From assembly GCF_900105345.1 (NCBI RefSeq), contig NZ_FNSN01000003.1, positions 372,001 through 436,000 of the forward strand: a stretch of DNA of 64,000 bases, read 5' to 3'. This DNA comes from Arthrobacter woluwensis (GTDB lineage Bacteria > Actinomycetota > Actinomycetes > Actinomycetales > Micrococcaceae). A model generated the notes under the pieces. The model worked only from the letters and a program-made list of their open reading frames with translations, was not told where the DNA came from and ran no database searches. The stretch's first letter is position 1, and each line of letters starts with the position of its first letter. Positions 21,659 to 31,874 of the stretch are shown here, one piece after another. The position numbers were made by a program, and so were the translations under genes.

Positions 21659-21733
21659 TGCGTGAAGCAGAACGACCAGAGAAAAAACCCCTGCGATTGA
21701 TTTCGCGCCATCGGAAGGAGGGAGGAATCCCAC

Positions 21734-23008
21734 ATGAGTGAAAAGCGACGTGGCCTGGGCCGTGGTCTGGGTGCCCTGATCCCCAATGCTGCCGATGCGG
21801 GCAGTGCAGCGCCCACCACCCGACCGGTGGATCTGTTCTTCCCCGCTCCCCAGCGGACCCGCGAAGAGGATGGTGCGAAGAAGGCTGTGGAAACCAGCCC
21901 GGCGTCGCAGAAGGTGGCTGCTCCCACTGAGAAGCCGCAGAAGGCCGCTCAGCGGCCCACCAAGGTGGCCGACAGTTCCGAGGCCGTCGAGGACTCCGGG
22001 AAGGCCGCGGCCGCCAAGGAGAGCGCCGTGAAGAGGGCACCCGCCCGCTCGGCGAAGGATCCAGAGGCAAAGGCTGCTCCTGCGTCCGAGAAGCCGACGC
22101 GCACGCGTCGTCCGAAGGCTTCGGAAGCGTCCACCCCTGACACCGCAGCGTCGGCCGCCGCCCCTGTCACAGACGACGCCGGCGCGCAGGACGGGCTGGT
22201 TCCGGTGCCCGGTGCTCAGTTCGCTGAGATCCCGGTGGGCGACATCTCCCCCAACCCTCGTCAGCCCCGCCAGGAGTTCGACGAGCAGGACATGGCGGAA
22301 CTCGTTCATTCCGTGCGCGAGATCGGTGTTCTGCAGCCGATCGTGGTCCGCCGGAAGCCCGAGGGAACCGGTTTCGAGCTGGTCATGGGCGAGCGGCGTT
22401 GGCGTGCGACGCAGGAAGCCGGCCTGGAGACCGTCCCCGCGATCATCCGTGAGACCACCGATGACGACCTCCTGCGTGACGCTCTGCTGGAGAACCTCCA
22501 CCGCAGCCAGCTGAATCCCATCGAAGAAGCGGCCGCGTACCAGCAGCTTCTGGAGGACTTCGGCGCCACCCACGAAGAGCTCGCCGACCGGATCGGCCGG
22601 TCGCGTCCTCAGGTGTCGAACACCATTCGCCTGTTGAAGCTTCCTCCCCTGGTCCAGCGACGCGTGGCCGCCGGAGTGCTGTCAGCAGGGCACGCGCGTG
22701 CGCTGCTGGGTCTGCCGGACGCTCCGGCCATGGAACGCCTGGCACAGCGCATCGTCGCCGAGGGTCTCTCGGTGCGAGCGACGGAAGAGGCCGTGGTGCT
22801 GTTCCAGGATCCCGGAGATCCCAAGAAGCCCGCGGCCCCGCGGAATACCGCACGGCACGAGCGGCTGGATTACCTGGCCACTTCGCTCGCGGATCGCCTT
22901 GATACGAACGTCAAGATCACTCTTGGCGCCCGAAAGGGACGTGTCAGCATTGAGTTTGCCAGCGTCGATGATCTCAATCGAATCATGGATGTCATCAACC
23001 CGTCCTAG
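21734..23008 (+). CDS. parB: Chromosome partitioning CTPase/DNA-binding protein ParB (Spo0J)
   Basis: A 424-residue Par[18 protein letters not shown] carries the ParA-stimulating N-terminal motif. An Ala/Lys-rich linker of about 120 residues follows, longer than usual. The CTP-binding domain has [14 protein letters not shown] and [15 protein letters not shown] (GERRxRA motif), followed by [20 protein letters not shown] and the helix-turn-helix [21 protein letters not shown]. The C-terminal dimer domain ends [10 protein letters not shown]. It loads at parS and spreads as a clamp. The ATG has GGAGGGAGG upstream. Confidence 0.96.
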   Translation: MSEKRRGLGRGLGALIPNAADAGSAAPTTRPVDLFFPAPQRTREEDGAKKAVETSPASQKVAAPTEKPQKAAQRPTKVADSSEAVEDSGKAAAAKESAVKRAPARSAKDPEAKAAPASEKPTRTRRPKASEASTPDTAASAAAPVTDDAGAQDGLVPVPGAQFAEIPVGDISPNPRQPRQEFDEQDMAELVHSVREIGVLQPIVVRRKPEGTGFELVMGERRWRATQEAGLETVPAIIRETTDDDLLRDALLENLHRSQLNPIEEAAAYQQLLEDFGATHEELADRIGRSRPQVSNTIRLLKLPPLVQRRVAAGVLSAGHARALLGLPDAPAMERLAQRIVAEGLSVRATEEAVVLFQDPGDPKKPAAPRNTARHERLDYLATSLADRLDTNVKITLGARKGRVSIEFASVDDLNRIMDVINPS

Positions 23009-23023
23009 CGTCGTGCCTCCGGA

Positions 23024-23057
23024 GGGGGCCTGTGTTTCACGTGAAACACAGGCCCCC
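23024..23057 (+). terminator. parS site 2 forming the centre of a parB terminator-like palindrome
   Basis: A perfect 34-base palindrome begins 15 bases after the parB stop. Its outer arms are GGGGGCCTGT/ACAGGCCCCC and the centre, 23034-23047, is an exact parS core. Three T residues follow. The RNA would form a strong stem, while the DNA is a full parS (16-mer at 23033-23048), so one element may terminate parB and bind ParB. Confidence 0.75.
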
Positions 23058-23296
23058 TTTGGTGTCTCCGGGATGAGTTCCGGGGTGCTGTCATGCCCTC
23101 GACCCAGCCGACGTGAGTTCTCGGATCGGTCTGAAGGGCGTGCGGTACCTGAATTCTGCGATGGCTGACGACGGAGAGCTCCCTGTGCTTCGTGGCGGGA
23201 CTGCGCGGCTTGCTGCTTTAGGGGAGCTGTCCGTCGACTGTTCCCGACCGGGCGAATCCATCGGCGGTCGGATCTGTTGTGCTAGGGGTGCTTCCC

Positions 23297-23340
23297 GCCG
23301 TCGAGAGGCGCGCTCCCCGCCGTCGAGAGGCGCGCTCCCC
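23297..23340. repeat. Perfect tandem duplication of a 22-base unit
   Basis: The unit starting GCCGTCGAGAGGCG and ending CTCCCC occurs at 23297-23318 and 23319-23340 with no mismatch. Two copies only; it looks like a recent slippage or duplication event in noncoding DNA. Confidence 0.9.
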
Positions 23341-23396
23341 CGGCACACGGGTTGCGTTGCCCATTGGTTCCGCCGACTCAATCCCGAGGCCGATAT

Positions 23397-23410
23397 GTTT
23401 CACGTGAAAC
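23397..23410. other. parS site 3
   Basis: Exact core GTTTCACGTGAAAC, within TGTTTCACGTGAAACG. Confidence 0.9.
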
Positions 23411-23788
23411 GCTGATGGGACTCGTGAATGCCGGTTGCCTGGCCCATGGCCCGTCGTCCAGGGCACATCTGATCACCTCAGTTTCTGCGCAGGATCCGAG
23501 GAATGCCGATGAAATTCGAACCAACTTCAACCGACTCGGCTCGGCTTCGGGGATGTCCCCGTGCGGGCATGAATACCCATCAGCCTCGCCCGATATGACA
23601 TACCCGCATTCGGCTCCTATTGCCGTCATCGCCTGGTTGGTTGCCCAGGCGATCCCTGTGGGGCAGTCACATACACCCAATTTGGGGAGCCCGCCGAACA
23701 TTTGCCGTGGGTGATCCGTGAGCTGCGATCGGAAGGCCGGTGCCAGAATTCCGGGCCGGTCTCGCTCCACTGCATTCTCGGGGATGCT

Positions 23789-23802
23789 GTTTCACGTGAA
23801 AC
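23789..23802. other. parS site 4
   Basis: Exact core within the full 16-mer TGTTTCACGTGAAACA, flanked by GATGC on one side and TCAGC on the other. Confidence 0.92.
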
Positions 23803-24760
23803 ATCAGCAGCTCCTGGAGCATTTCGCCCGCCCTTGCGCGACACAGCACTATCCACACGTGCAGCGGCGAAGTTGGCGCCGAATGTGGGGCGTTGTGGTG
23901 CCGCACAGACTTGTGAGACGTGGTCGTCCACTCTGATGTGACTCCGCAGGTGGTCCGACTCAGCACGACGACCTTGAGGAACACCCTCTGAACCGGCTCT
24001 TCGAGACAGCCGACAGTGCTTCACCCCTGCTCGGAACTTTTCCATCGGGATTCAGATGGTAGATTGAAATTAACTTCAGCAGGGTACCAGGCCATGCCTA
24101 CGGCTCATCGTTCGTGGTCAGTTGTTGCTGGGTGCGCCGGCGAGCTTCTCTTCCGGCGGGCAGCAGATAGGGCCACCAATCGCGACGCAGCAAGCTTCGA
24201 TTAGTGCTCTGACCGCCTCTGCTCTCTTGGTACTTGCCATCATGGTCGTCCCGTACGACGCGCTTCTCCCAACCGAGGGTCATCAGTCACGGACTGCTCC
24301 CCTGCGGCGTGACGGGTTGTTAGACAACCCAGGATCGACCGCTTGTGCGATGTAGGTGGTGCGCTGGCAGGGTCACGGTAGCGCATGAGCGGCTCGTCAT
24401 CGCTGGTCCAGACCGCAGTGACGCCGGGAGGAACCAGACGGGAGGCGGGAAGGCGCGACTCCGAGCGTCTGAATCGCCGTCGCGCTCCTCGGTCGTATTC
24501 GCCACGGCCCAGTCCTGACCGCGTGACCCGTTGGAGGCTCTGTGGGTCGTTCGCGCGAGGGACGCCGGGTCTCAGGGGGCTCCACAGCGAGAGACCCGAG
24601 GAGGGCGTCTCATGGGCCCTCTAGGGCGGCGTCAGGTCCCCTGGTTGGTCTTCACATCATCACATGCCGCGGTCGTGGGGCTCTCCGTGGGATTCTCGGT
24701 GCGGAGGAGCAATGGCGACCTCATCGAACTCGTGTGGAGTCGGCCAGGGCTCCTGTTGGT

Positions 24761-24774
24761 GTTTCACGTGAAAC
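24761..24774. other. parS site 5
   Basis: Exact core within TGTTTCACGTGAAACG. Confidence 0.9.
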
Positions 24775-25179
24775 GTCCTTTGAACTTGTAGCTCCCTGCG
24801 CTTCCAAGTTTTGCGGAGCTCGGACTATTCCGTCTTGCCGGTGTGAACCAGGGCGGATATCTGCGCCCGGGCGGCCGTGACTCCATTGTTCCGGCAACGT
24901 GGTGGTGGCTGGTCGTCATCACCGGATCGATCTGCGTAGCTGAGGATGTTTCACCTAGCTCGGCGGACGGCTGTGCTGGAGTGTGCCGGAAGAGGCTGTT
25001 GGTGAGGTCGCGCCACCATCGCGATGGCTGTGGAAGGTACTGCGGCTGCACACGCTCGCTGAGCATGGCGCACAGCACCTGTCGATAGCAGTCCGCCGTT
25101 GAGCTCGAGTTCGGCAAGATGGGCCGCGAGAGGCCGCTCTGTAGGCCACCGTCCCCTCCTGAGAGGTCCGCCTGCACGC

Positions 25180-25680
25180 TGTGGACAGACTCTGTGGATA
25201 ACTCTGTGGACAGCAGAGGGGTGATATGCGCACTGGACCGGCCCTGATGATTCCCGGCTTTCGTCACTGTGGATGGATCTGCCGGTGCGCCCGTTCCGCA
25301 GCGACGATGCGTGGCCTCCTTTGGACGCTCACTGGCCTACGGCGACCACTCTCAGCCGGCCGGTCAGATCTGTCCGTTTTGGAGGAGGAACGGATGGCTG
25401 AGCAGCGCTTTAGGCCCGGAATCGGCGTGATCTCGCGGAATCGTGCACCTTCATGGAGTCGTTACTGGGCCCACAGTTCGAGTCTGATCTCTGTCCCCTA
25501 CGCCTTGCCGAATATGTCTGGAGGAGGCGGGCCCGGGTGAGAGAAATGGCGTTTCACGTGAAACGGGAGGCCTACTTCTATCCACAAGCCGCTGTGGATA
25601 ACGTTACGATGATCCACATCACTCTCTTCCGGTACCTCGGGATGCCTGTGTACAGATCTGTGGATAAGTCCTGTGGAAAC
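25180..25680. other. DnaA-box cluster inside the parS array
   Basis: Three exact TGTGGATAA boxes (25193, 25593, 25659) lie with near matches TGTGGACAG (25180, 25205), TGTGGATGG (25268), CTATCCACA (25578), GATCCACAT (25611) and TGTGGAAAC (25672), all within 500 bases. A parS core lies in the middle (25551-25564). It has more exact boxes than the dnaA–dnaN gap. It may be a DnaA titration site or part of the origin. Confidence 0.7.
25551..25564. other. parS site 6
   Basis: Exact core within CGTTTCACGTGAAACG, between two halves of the 25.2-25.7 kb DnaA-box cluster. Confidence 0.9.
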
Positions 25681-26634
25681 CTGAGGTGTGGTTCGCTGCC
25701 CTGAAGAGATCCGATCGGCCCAACCTCCTTCGGGACGGCTTTCGGTGGAGCCTCCGAACAGGTCCCTCGAAGTCTACTGGAAAGTTCGTCGATGGGCGCC
25801 GACCTGCACGAGATCAACCGACCTGATCCGAGGTGAACCGATCTGGGTCAAGCCATCAGAAAGGAACTGAAGGGGCCGTGACTGGTCGGAAGCGGACTGA
25901 GGCGTGTGGCCTGGATGTGGATGGCCTAGATTGCCCTGGGCCGTGGCGACGCGGAGCGGGTTGGGGTGGCCCGGCTGGTCTCGCCACGGTTCAATGTATC
26001 GGCAGCGAGTGCGTTGAGTTCATCGTGGGTCAGATCCTGAGAGAAGCCGCGTCTGGACCCCGTGGAGGCCGGTGGGGCGGAGGAACTGGAGGCTCGGTCA
26101 ATCCCGGCTCAGCGCGCCTGTGGGTCCTGGGCTACGTAAGGACCCTCTGGCCCCGGTCGGCCATCGTGGCCGCGGTCCTGGGTTAGTGGAGAGTGTGGCC
26201 GGATTCCAATCCCCCGTGGCGCGCTCGTGAGGCTCTGCGCTTCGCCGATCGCCATGTGGGGCAGCGTTCTCCCGTTCGAAGTTCTCTTCGCTGCAGCCCA
26301 GACTTGAAGTATGACGGTGTGGCTACCCGCGCTAGGCGTAGCGTGGGGCGCAGTGGCGACAGTGGGTACTTCCGTGGCGCTGGAGGCAAGCATGTTCTGC
26401 CTCAGGGACCGTTGGTCACCTGCTGCTGGGTGGGCGGGCGATAGTGGAAATTCGATAGTTTGGGCCGTCTGTCAGGGATTGAAATTCGGAGCGGTGTGGC
26501 GATCACCTGGCCAAACTTCCGGTCTCACGGCGCTTCGTTTCGAACGTTCCCAACCTGGAAGACGGGCCGCATGGCGAACCGCTGGTCTGAGTGCTAAGCC
26601 AAGGCTGGTGGGCCGGGGCAGGGCCGACGTTCCT

Positions 26635-26648
26635 GTTTCACGTGAAAC
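26635..26648. other. parS site 7
   Basis: Exact core within the full 16-mer TGTTTCACGTGAAACA. Confidence 0.92.
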
Positions 26649-27038
26649 AAAGGATTGAAAGCCTGCACGCTGCTGGTCGCCTCTGGATGATCGTCCCCTG
26701 GCGGTTGGGGCGATGCCTAGGCATCGGAGATGTCACTCACCAGGCGCGGGTCTCAGGCTTGGCGGTGCGCCTGACGGTGAGGACCATCGAGCGCAAGAGA
26801 GGCGAGTCCTTGGTCCAGATCTCGTGTTTGGACGGCTTCACCTGCGCGATGTCTGGAAGCTGGAGCTGATGGGCGCTCGGACTTCTGTGGAACGGTTGGA
26901 GCCTTCGAGATTCTTCGGCGTGTGGGTACTCACTGACCGTTGTGGGCTGGTGGTGAGGTCGAGGCGCGGAGTCGACGGGCAGGATGTGAATGCCCGCGTT
27001 GGGATGCAGCTCCGACATGGCAAGGCTCGTCCCCGTGT

Positions 27039-27052
27039 GTTTCACGTGAAAC
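27039..27052. other. parS site 8
   Basis: Exact core within TGTTTCACGTGAAACT. Confidence 0.9.
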
Positions 27053-27710
27053 TGTAGGTGGTCGCGACTGAGTGCCTGCTGGCGTCGTCGTGCGAAGGCT
27101 CTGGGGTTTTGGTCCCTCGTGGTGTTCCGTAGGGCGTCAGGAGGCGCAGAAGGCGCGAGGAGACCTGGAGGTGCGGTACGTCTCCCCGCCGGTTCTACGG
27201 CAGCCTGAGAGGCGCTCAGCGGCTGAAGATCCCCCATGGTTGCGCTTGCAGATGCGCCTTCCCCGGCACCCCAGTGGTCACCGTCGGTTGAGCATCTGAG
27301 ACGAGTGTCGTTCAAGGACGCGCTGGACTATATCTGCCACCCAGACCCCTTGACACAGAGCGCGCGATGAGTGCGAGGCGACCCTCCGCTACAGATGGGT
27401 GCATCACGCCGTTCAGGGGCAGTCAGAGTGCTGTTCCGTGATCCGATGGACCCCCCAGTCGCCCTGGGGTGGGGCGTCCGGAGAACCAGCCAGCCAGGGC
27501 GCCGAGTGGGCTGGGCCGGTCTCTCCGCCATGTCGGAATGGTGACGGTCGGAATGATCGGATGGTGACCGGGCGGAGCCTTCGCGCCGCGCCTCGGACGA
27601 GAGGATGCCGTTAGGCTGCGCGATGGCCGGTGGGGCGCCCGACGGATACTGCAGGATTCTTCTCCTGACCTGGCCGAGCTCGAGGCGCAGTGGGTCGTGC
27701 GACAGTCGGT

Positions 27711-27730
27711 AGGTTTCCCATGGAAAACCT
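27711..27730. repeat. Near-perfect 20-base palindrome, not parS
   Basis: AGGTTTCCCA/TGGAAAACCT are inverted with one mismatch per arm. It resembles parS in its outer GTTTC/AAAC but has a different, two-base-longer centre (CCATGG), and lies in the long gap between parS sites 8 and 9. A diverged parS or an unrelated protein site are both possible. Confidence 0.35.
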
Positions 27731-27899
27731 TGCGAACTAGGGAGACAGGCCCACTCCGGCCGAGGTCGTGGGGAGCGCCTTTCGCACCCCGATCAACCTT
27801 CGAGGATTCCATAGGGAACTGCGGAAAGGCGCTGCTGGCTGGTCGCGTTCCGGCGTGTGCCTGGCGGAAAGACGCCAGGCGTCAGGCGATGGTGCTTGC

Positions 27900-28082
27900 G
27901 TGCTCGGCTTCTTCCCGGTGCTGGTCGGCGGGATGGACTCCAACTTCCGGGAACTGCTGGCCCTGTGATTCCCGCTCGGGTCGATCTACGCGCTCATCAT
28001 CCTGTTCCGCCTCAGCCGGGAGACCCGCGCCATGCCGCCGGCATCCCGGGCAGTTCCGACCACCGCCGAGTCTGCTGGGTAG
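27900..28082 (+). pseudogene. Remnant of a membrane-protein gene with an internal stop
   Basis: In one frame the DNA reads VLGFFPVLVGGMDSNFRELL, then AL-stop, then FPLGSIYALIILFRLSRET and RAMPP, ending at TAG 28080. The TGA at 27966 may have replaced a TGG. The sequence has G+C-rich third positions and a membrane-helix pattern, unlike the rest of the desert, so it probably derives from a decayed coding region. The parent family was not recognised. Confidence 0.35.
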
Positions 28083-28854
28083 GTCCAGCTGGAGTTTGGC
28101 CGAATGAGAGACTCCGCATTTCAGGGCACAACACGATCCCTCGCCGCTCCCCTTGCGGCGCTGAAGTTCAGGTTGAGAAGAAAGCTCTCACAGTTGATGA
28201 GAAAGCCGATACAGAGAGTCGACAAGTGCCTCAAGTCCTGCGACCGGCAACCGATCGTCGCGGCGGGCGGCCGGCGGATGTCCCGTCGGAACGTGCCGTC
28301 AACACTCCCTCTTCTTACACTCCTGTGCCGGCCCTGGAACCTGAGGTCGTTACGGCGGCTCTGACCATCGTGCGGCGCCACTGGTGTCCGATGGGTATCC
28401 TGTCCGTGGTGGTCCACGGTGGGGGCTCGTCTGTTGTTGTGACCGGTGGTGTGCCAGTCTGGACCATTGTGGGGAGCCGCGCCTCACCGGGCTCCCGAGG
28501 TGAGGCACTGGGCCGCCGTAGGGCCGTCGAGAGTTCATCCGGTCATACCACGGCCAGGGCTGCGTGCTGCCGATCCCTGGTCCGGGTTCATAAGACTCAC
28601 TACCTTCAGAGAGGGCGCTGTCTCTTGTGAACCTGAAGCGAGGAAGCCTCTGGATGGCGCTTCGCTGTGTTCGGCCAGATGGTGGTACCACCGGTGTTGT
28701 CGCCGCGCTTGATGCGTGGAGGAAAAACCCCTCCCCTTCTGGTGCCTCACGCGCTGCGCCTGGGTGTCGCCGTCGTCGTCTCGAGGGTGGGTTCGATGCC
28801 TCGCGGACTGGATTGTTCTCAAACCCGTAAGGGTTCACTTCGAACAATTTCTAC

Positions 28855-28868
28855 GTTTCACGTGAAAC
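28855..28868. other. parS site 9
   Basis: Exact core within CGTTTCACGTGAAACA, only 13 bases beyond the trxA terminator hairpin. Confidence 0.9.
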
Positions 28869-28880
28869 ACCGGGCAAACA

Positions 28881-28915
28881 GAAGGGGCCCGATGCTTGCG
28901 CATCGGGCCCTTCCG
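28881..28915 (-). terminator. Terminator of trxB–trxA
   Basis: GGGCCCGATGC/GCATCGGGCCC arms with loop TTGC form a stem 28 bases after the trxA stop; a bulged AAG/CTT extends it. Leftward it runs into CTTCTGTTT. Confidence 0.75.
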
Positions 28916-28942
28916 AGCGGCTGGTCACCGCGAGGAGATTGT

Positions 28943-29269
28943 TCAGCCGAGAACGTCGGCGAATTCCTTCTCGAAGTACTGCTTCGGGTAAGCACCGGTC
29001 ACAGTGTTCTTCACCTCGCCACCCTGGAACAGGTACACGGCGGGGATGGAAGTGATTCCGTACTTGGAAGCGACGGCGGGGTTGTCGTCGACGTTCACCT
29101 TCACGACCTCGACCTTGTCAGAGTTCTCCTCTGCGATCTGGTCCAGGATCGGGCTCAGCCGGCGGCAGGGACCGCACCATTCCGCCCAGAAATCAACGAT
29201 CACGGGCTTTTCAGCCTGGAGAACGTCGTTCTCAAAGCTTGCGTCGGTAACGTCCTTGGCGTTGCTCAT
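28943..29269 (-). CDS. trxA: Thioredoxin
   Basis: A 108-residue thioredoxin with the active site AEWCGPCRRL (Cys32 and Cys35), the buried Asp in VIVDFW and the cis-proline loop TSIPAVYLF. It reduces cytosolic disulfides. It lies 24 bases downstream of trxB, its reductase, in the same direction, so the pair is one redox operon. The first gene on the far side of the parS desert. Confidence 0.97.
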   Translation of the reverse strand: MSNAKDVTDASFENDVLQAEKPVIVDFWAEWCGPCRRLSPILDQIAEENSDKVEVVKVNVDDNPAVASKYGITSIPAVYLFQGGEVKNTVTGAYPKQYFEKEFADVLG

Positions 29270-29293
29270 GGTTTCCTTCTTTCTTCGGAATAC

Positions 29294-30244
29294 TCAGTGG
29301 TTCTGGAGATAGTGCTCGACGTCGATGGCGGCGACACAACCGGAAGCCGCGGCGGTGATCGCCTGGCGGTACTTCGGGTCGATCACGTCGCCGGCGGCGA
29401 AGACGCCCGGAAGGCTGGTCTTCGACGTGCGGCCGTCCACGGCGATGGTCCCGTCAGCGGTCAGATCAAGGATTCCCTTGAAGAGGTCGGTGCGCGGGTC
29501 GTTACCGATGGCGACGAAGAGACCGGTGACCGGAAGCTCCTCCTCGACGTCGGTCACGAGATTGCGGAGCCGGATGCCGGTCACCTTGTCCTCGCCGAGG
29601 ACGTCGACGACTTCGCTGTCCCACACGAAGTCGATCTTCTCGTGGGTCAGAGCGCGGTCGGCCATGATCTTCGAAGCGCGGAGTTCCTTCCGGCGGTGCA
29701 CCACCGTGACCTTGGAAGCGAACTTGGTCAGGAACAGGGCCTCCTCCATCGCAGAGTCGCCACCGCCGATGACGGCGATGTTCTGATCCTTGAAGAAGAA
29801 ACCGTCACAGGTTGCGCACCAGCTGACGCCGTGTCCGGAGAGACGCTTCTCGTTCTCGAGGCCGAGCTCGCGGTAGGCGGATCCGGTGGACACGATCACG
29901 GTGCGGGCACGGTGCGTTTCGCCATTGCCGAGCGTCACGGACTTCAGATCACCCTCGAGATCCACGGAGACGACATCCTCATACTCCACCTGAGCACCGA
30001 AGCGGCTGGCCTGCTGCTCCAGGTTGTCCATGAGGTCGGGGCCCTGAATGCCCTCCGGGAAGCCCGGGAAGTTCTCCACCTCGGTGGTGTTCATCAGCTC
30101 GCCTCCGGCGGTCACCGAGCCGGCGAACACGATCGGGTTGAGCTTGGCGCGCGCCGTGTAGATGGCAGCGGTGTACCCGGCGGGACCGGACCCGATGATG
30201 ATGACGTCGTGGACCTCAGGGGCCGTGGTTTCTTGCGTGCTCAC
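29294..30244 (-). CDS. trxB: Thioredoxin-disulfide reductase
   Basis: A 316-residue FAD/NADPH enzyme. FAD fold [20 protein letters not shown] (14-33), redox pair [10 protein letters not shown] with Cys143 and Cys146, NADPH fold [17 protein letters not shown], and the FAD-binding ending [24 protein letters not shown]. It passes NADPH electrons to TrxA. The GTG at 30244 ([11 protein letters not shown]) is favoured; the frame continues 18 codons upstream but without family likeness. The position between trxA and the murJ-linked membrane protein is conserved in actinobacteria. Confidence 0.96.
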   Translation of the reverse strand: MSTQETTAPEVHDVIIIGSGPAGYTAAIYTARAKLNPIVFAGSVTAGGELMNTTEVENFPGFPEGIQGPDLMDNLEQQASRFGAQVEYEDVVSVDLEGDLKSVTLGNGETHRARTVIVSTGSAYRELGLENEKRLSGHGVSWCATCDGFFFKDQNIAVIGGGDSAMEEALFLTKFASKVTVVHRRKELRASKIMADRALTHEKIDFVWDSEVVDVLGEDKVTGIRLRNLVTDVEEELPVTGLFVAIGNDPRTDLFKGILDLTADGTIAVDGRTSKTSLPGVFAAGDVIDPKYRQAITAAASGCVAAIDVEHYLQNH

Positions 30245-30372
30245 GTGGGTGGAATCCTCTTCCTCGCTCAAGCCAAACGAATGCGGCAGAGGGCACAACG
30301 GAACGGAGCGCTGAACTATTCCGTCAAAGAAGTGGCCCCAGGCCTCTTCACAGAGTACCTGGGGCCAGTCGA

Positions 30373-31824
30373 CTACTGAATTTTGATTTCCGCCAGCCTC
30401 AGGCCGTACGGGAACTGTGTCCGCGGGGCCGCCAGCCGGGGCAGTGCCGTGATGTCCATGATCACGTACTGCGTCGTGATGTCGCCGCCCACGGCCATGG
30501 TCAGGTTCGGGCCCGTGAAGGTGTTGCTGGCCACCTGCTTGGCCCCGTCAAGACTGGGCTTGTCGTTGGTGTACATCGTGACCGAGCCGCCGGATCCTCC
30601 GAGCTGGGTCAGCGTGATCGACTTGACCTGCGCGGGCTGCTTGAGCTTCACCACGAGGGGGATGCTCTTGACCAGGCCGCCCCAGTTCTCCGAGCCGAAC
30701 TCCATGTTCGACCAGTACGTCGCATTGTTACCGTCGATCGCCTTCGGCAGGTCCTTGTCGAAGCCGGCGGCGAAGTCGAAATCGCCTAGGCGCGTCAGTG
30801 AGTCGATCGCCGGCGGAGCGGCGACCGGTGCGGTGCTCGGAGGCGGCTGCGAACCGGGGTTCGTCGCGGTCGGCGCCGTCGTCGTGGTGGTCTTGTCCGC
30901 TGACGGCGCCCCGCCGTTGAAGAGGTTTCCGAGATTGGTCACGGCGAAGATCAGGGCGGCGATCAGCACGACGACCAGCACGCCGCCGACGATCCAGCGA
31001 GTGCTGCGGTTCTCCGGTGCGGGTGCGTCCTCGTCGTCGTCCGTCTCGGTCTCGAAGCCGAGCATCTGACCTCGCGCGGCAGCCGGGAAATGCCCGGCTT
31101 CGCGGCGGTCGCGGTCAGTGGAGGCTGCGGGCTGCTGAAGGAAGGCCGCGGTTTCGGGCGCCGGGGCCGGTTCGGCCTCGCGGTGGTCCTCGTCATTCCA
31201 GACCGTCACCTTGGGCTGCTCGGGCGCCGCAGGCTGTTCAGTGGCGGAGGACTCCTGGGCACGCGTCACCGGCTCGGTGGCGGGGGACGCCGGGGCCGCA
31301 GGAGCGGGGCGTGCCGGCTCGGCCGGGACCTGAGTTCCGGGAGCGGTCCGCGTCGCTTCGTCCTCGGGGGTCCAGCCCTGTTCCGAGTCGTAGTGGATGA
31401 CCTCGCCGGAGGTCTCGTCATAGCGCCCACCGTACGTCTCCGGCTCGCGGGAACGCTCCTCCCCGAAGATCTCGCTGCCAAGAGTCTCGGTGAAGAACGG
31501 CTCCACGTAGGGCGCATCCGTGGCGACCAGCAGGTCGAGCAGATCCGGAGCGCTCGAATGGCTGGTGATCAGGTACGTCAGACCGTCGCTGACGCCGAGA
31601 TCCAGCACCTGCATGGCCCCGGGGCGTTCACCGGTGGCGACCTCACGGGCGCTCTGCGAGAGCTGCTCCGCGTTCTGCTCGCTGGCCACCAGTATGCTGA
31701 CCGGGCGGTTCAGGACCTGGTCCACACCGTCCAGCACCTGATCGCGGTCATGGGAGAGCAACACCGAGCCTGTGACCTTGTAGCGGCCACCCAGGACGGA
31801 TCCTGCCTCGATCTGCTGGGACAT
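30373..31824 (-). CDS. Membrane protein with half pseudokinase and discoidin-like ectodomain, MurJ partner candidate
   Basis: A 483-residue protein in three parts. Residues 5-105 resemble the N-lobe of a Ser/Thr kinase ([38 protein letters not shown]), but no C-lobe with HRD or DFG motifs follows. A low-complexity Pro/Ala/Glu linker leads to one membrane helix ([18 protein letters not shown], about 277-294). The external part, after a Thr/Pro stalk, looks like an F5/8-type (discoidin) fold: [38 protein letters not shown]. In Mycobacterium tuberculosis similar pseudokinase and sugar-binding-like domains are fused to the C-terminus of MurJ; here they are separate, 50 bases downstream of murJ. 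ATG at 31824 has AGGAGG. Confidence 0.75.
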   Translation of the reverse strand: MSQQIEAGSVLGGRYKVTGSVLLSHDRDQVLDGVDQVLNRPVSILVASEQNAEQLSQSAREVATGERPGAMQVLDLGVSDGLTYLITSHSSAPDLLDLLVATDAPYVEPFFTETLGSEIFGEERSREPETYGGRYDETSGEVIHYDSEQGWTPEDEATRTAPGTQVPAEPARPAPAAPASPATEPVTRAQESSATEQPAAPEQPKVTVWNDEDHREAEPAPAPETAAFLQQPAASTDRDRREAGHFPAAARGQMLGFETETDDDEDAPAPENRSTRWIVGGVLVVVLIAALIFAVTNLGNLFNGGAPSADKTTTTTAPTATNPGSQPPPSTAPVAAPPAIDSLTRLGDFDFAAGFDKDLPKAIDGNNATYWSNMEFGSENWGGLVKSIPLVVKLKQPAQVKSITLTQLGGSGGSVTMYTNDKPSLDGAKQVASNTFTGPNLTMAVGGDITTQYVIMDITALPRLAAPRTQFPYGLRLAEIKIQ

Positions 31825-31874
31825 CACAACCTCCTCAGGCCCCGGGAAGACACGGGGTGTTTCGAGTTTCGATC

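Larger units (their letters stand above)
23009..28942. other. parB–trxA gene desert carrying the parS array
   Basis: In 5.9 kb between parB and trxA no open frame looks like a real gene. All are short, overlap on both strands, lack ribosome sites and have arginine/serine-rich shadow-like composition. The base mix is visibly less G+C-rich than in flanking genes. It holds eight exact parS cores (23034, 23397, 23789, 24761, 25551, 26635, 27039, 28855), a DnaA-box cluster (25180-25680), a 22-base tandem duplication and one probable gene remnant (27900-28082). It is best read as the chromosomal centromere. Confidence 0.8.

Noticed and set aside
24943..24955. Half-match to parS (GATGTTTCACCTA)
   Set aside because: Only the left half fits; no inverted second half.
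24764..25267. 167-codon frame in the parB–trxA region
   Set aside because: No ribosome site, Ser/Pro/Arg-rich random composition, crosses DnaA boxes.
27857..28630. 257-codon frame in the parB–trxA region
   Set aside because: Composition without hydrophobic pattern or motif; overlaps the better-looking remnant in another frame.
23024..28868. parS series considered as a CRISPR array or insertion-sequence ends
   Set aside because: Only 14-16 base palindromes with irregular, unlike spacers; they match the known ParB target exactly and no cas or transposase gene is near.
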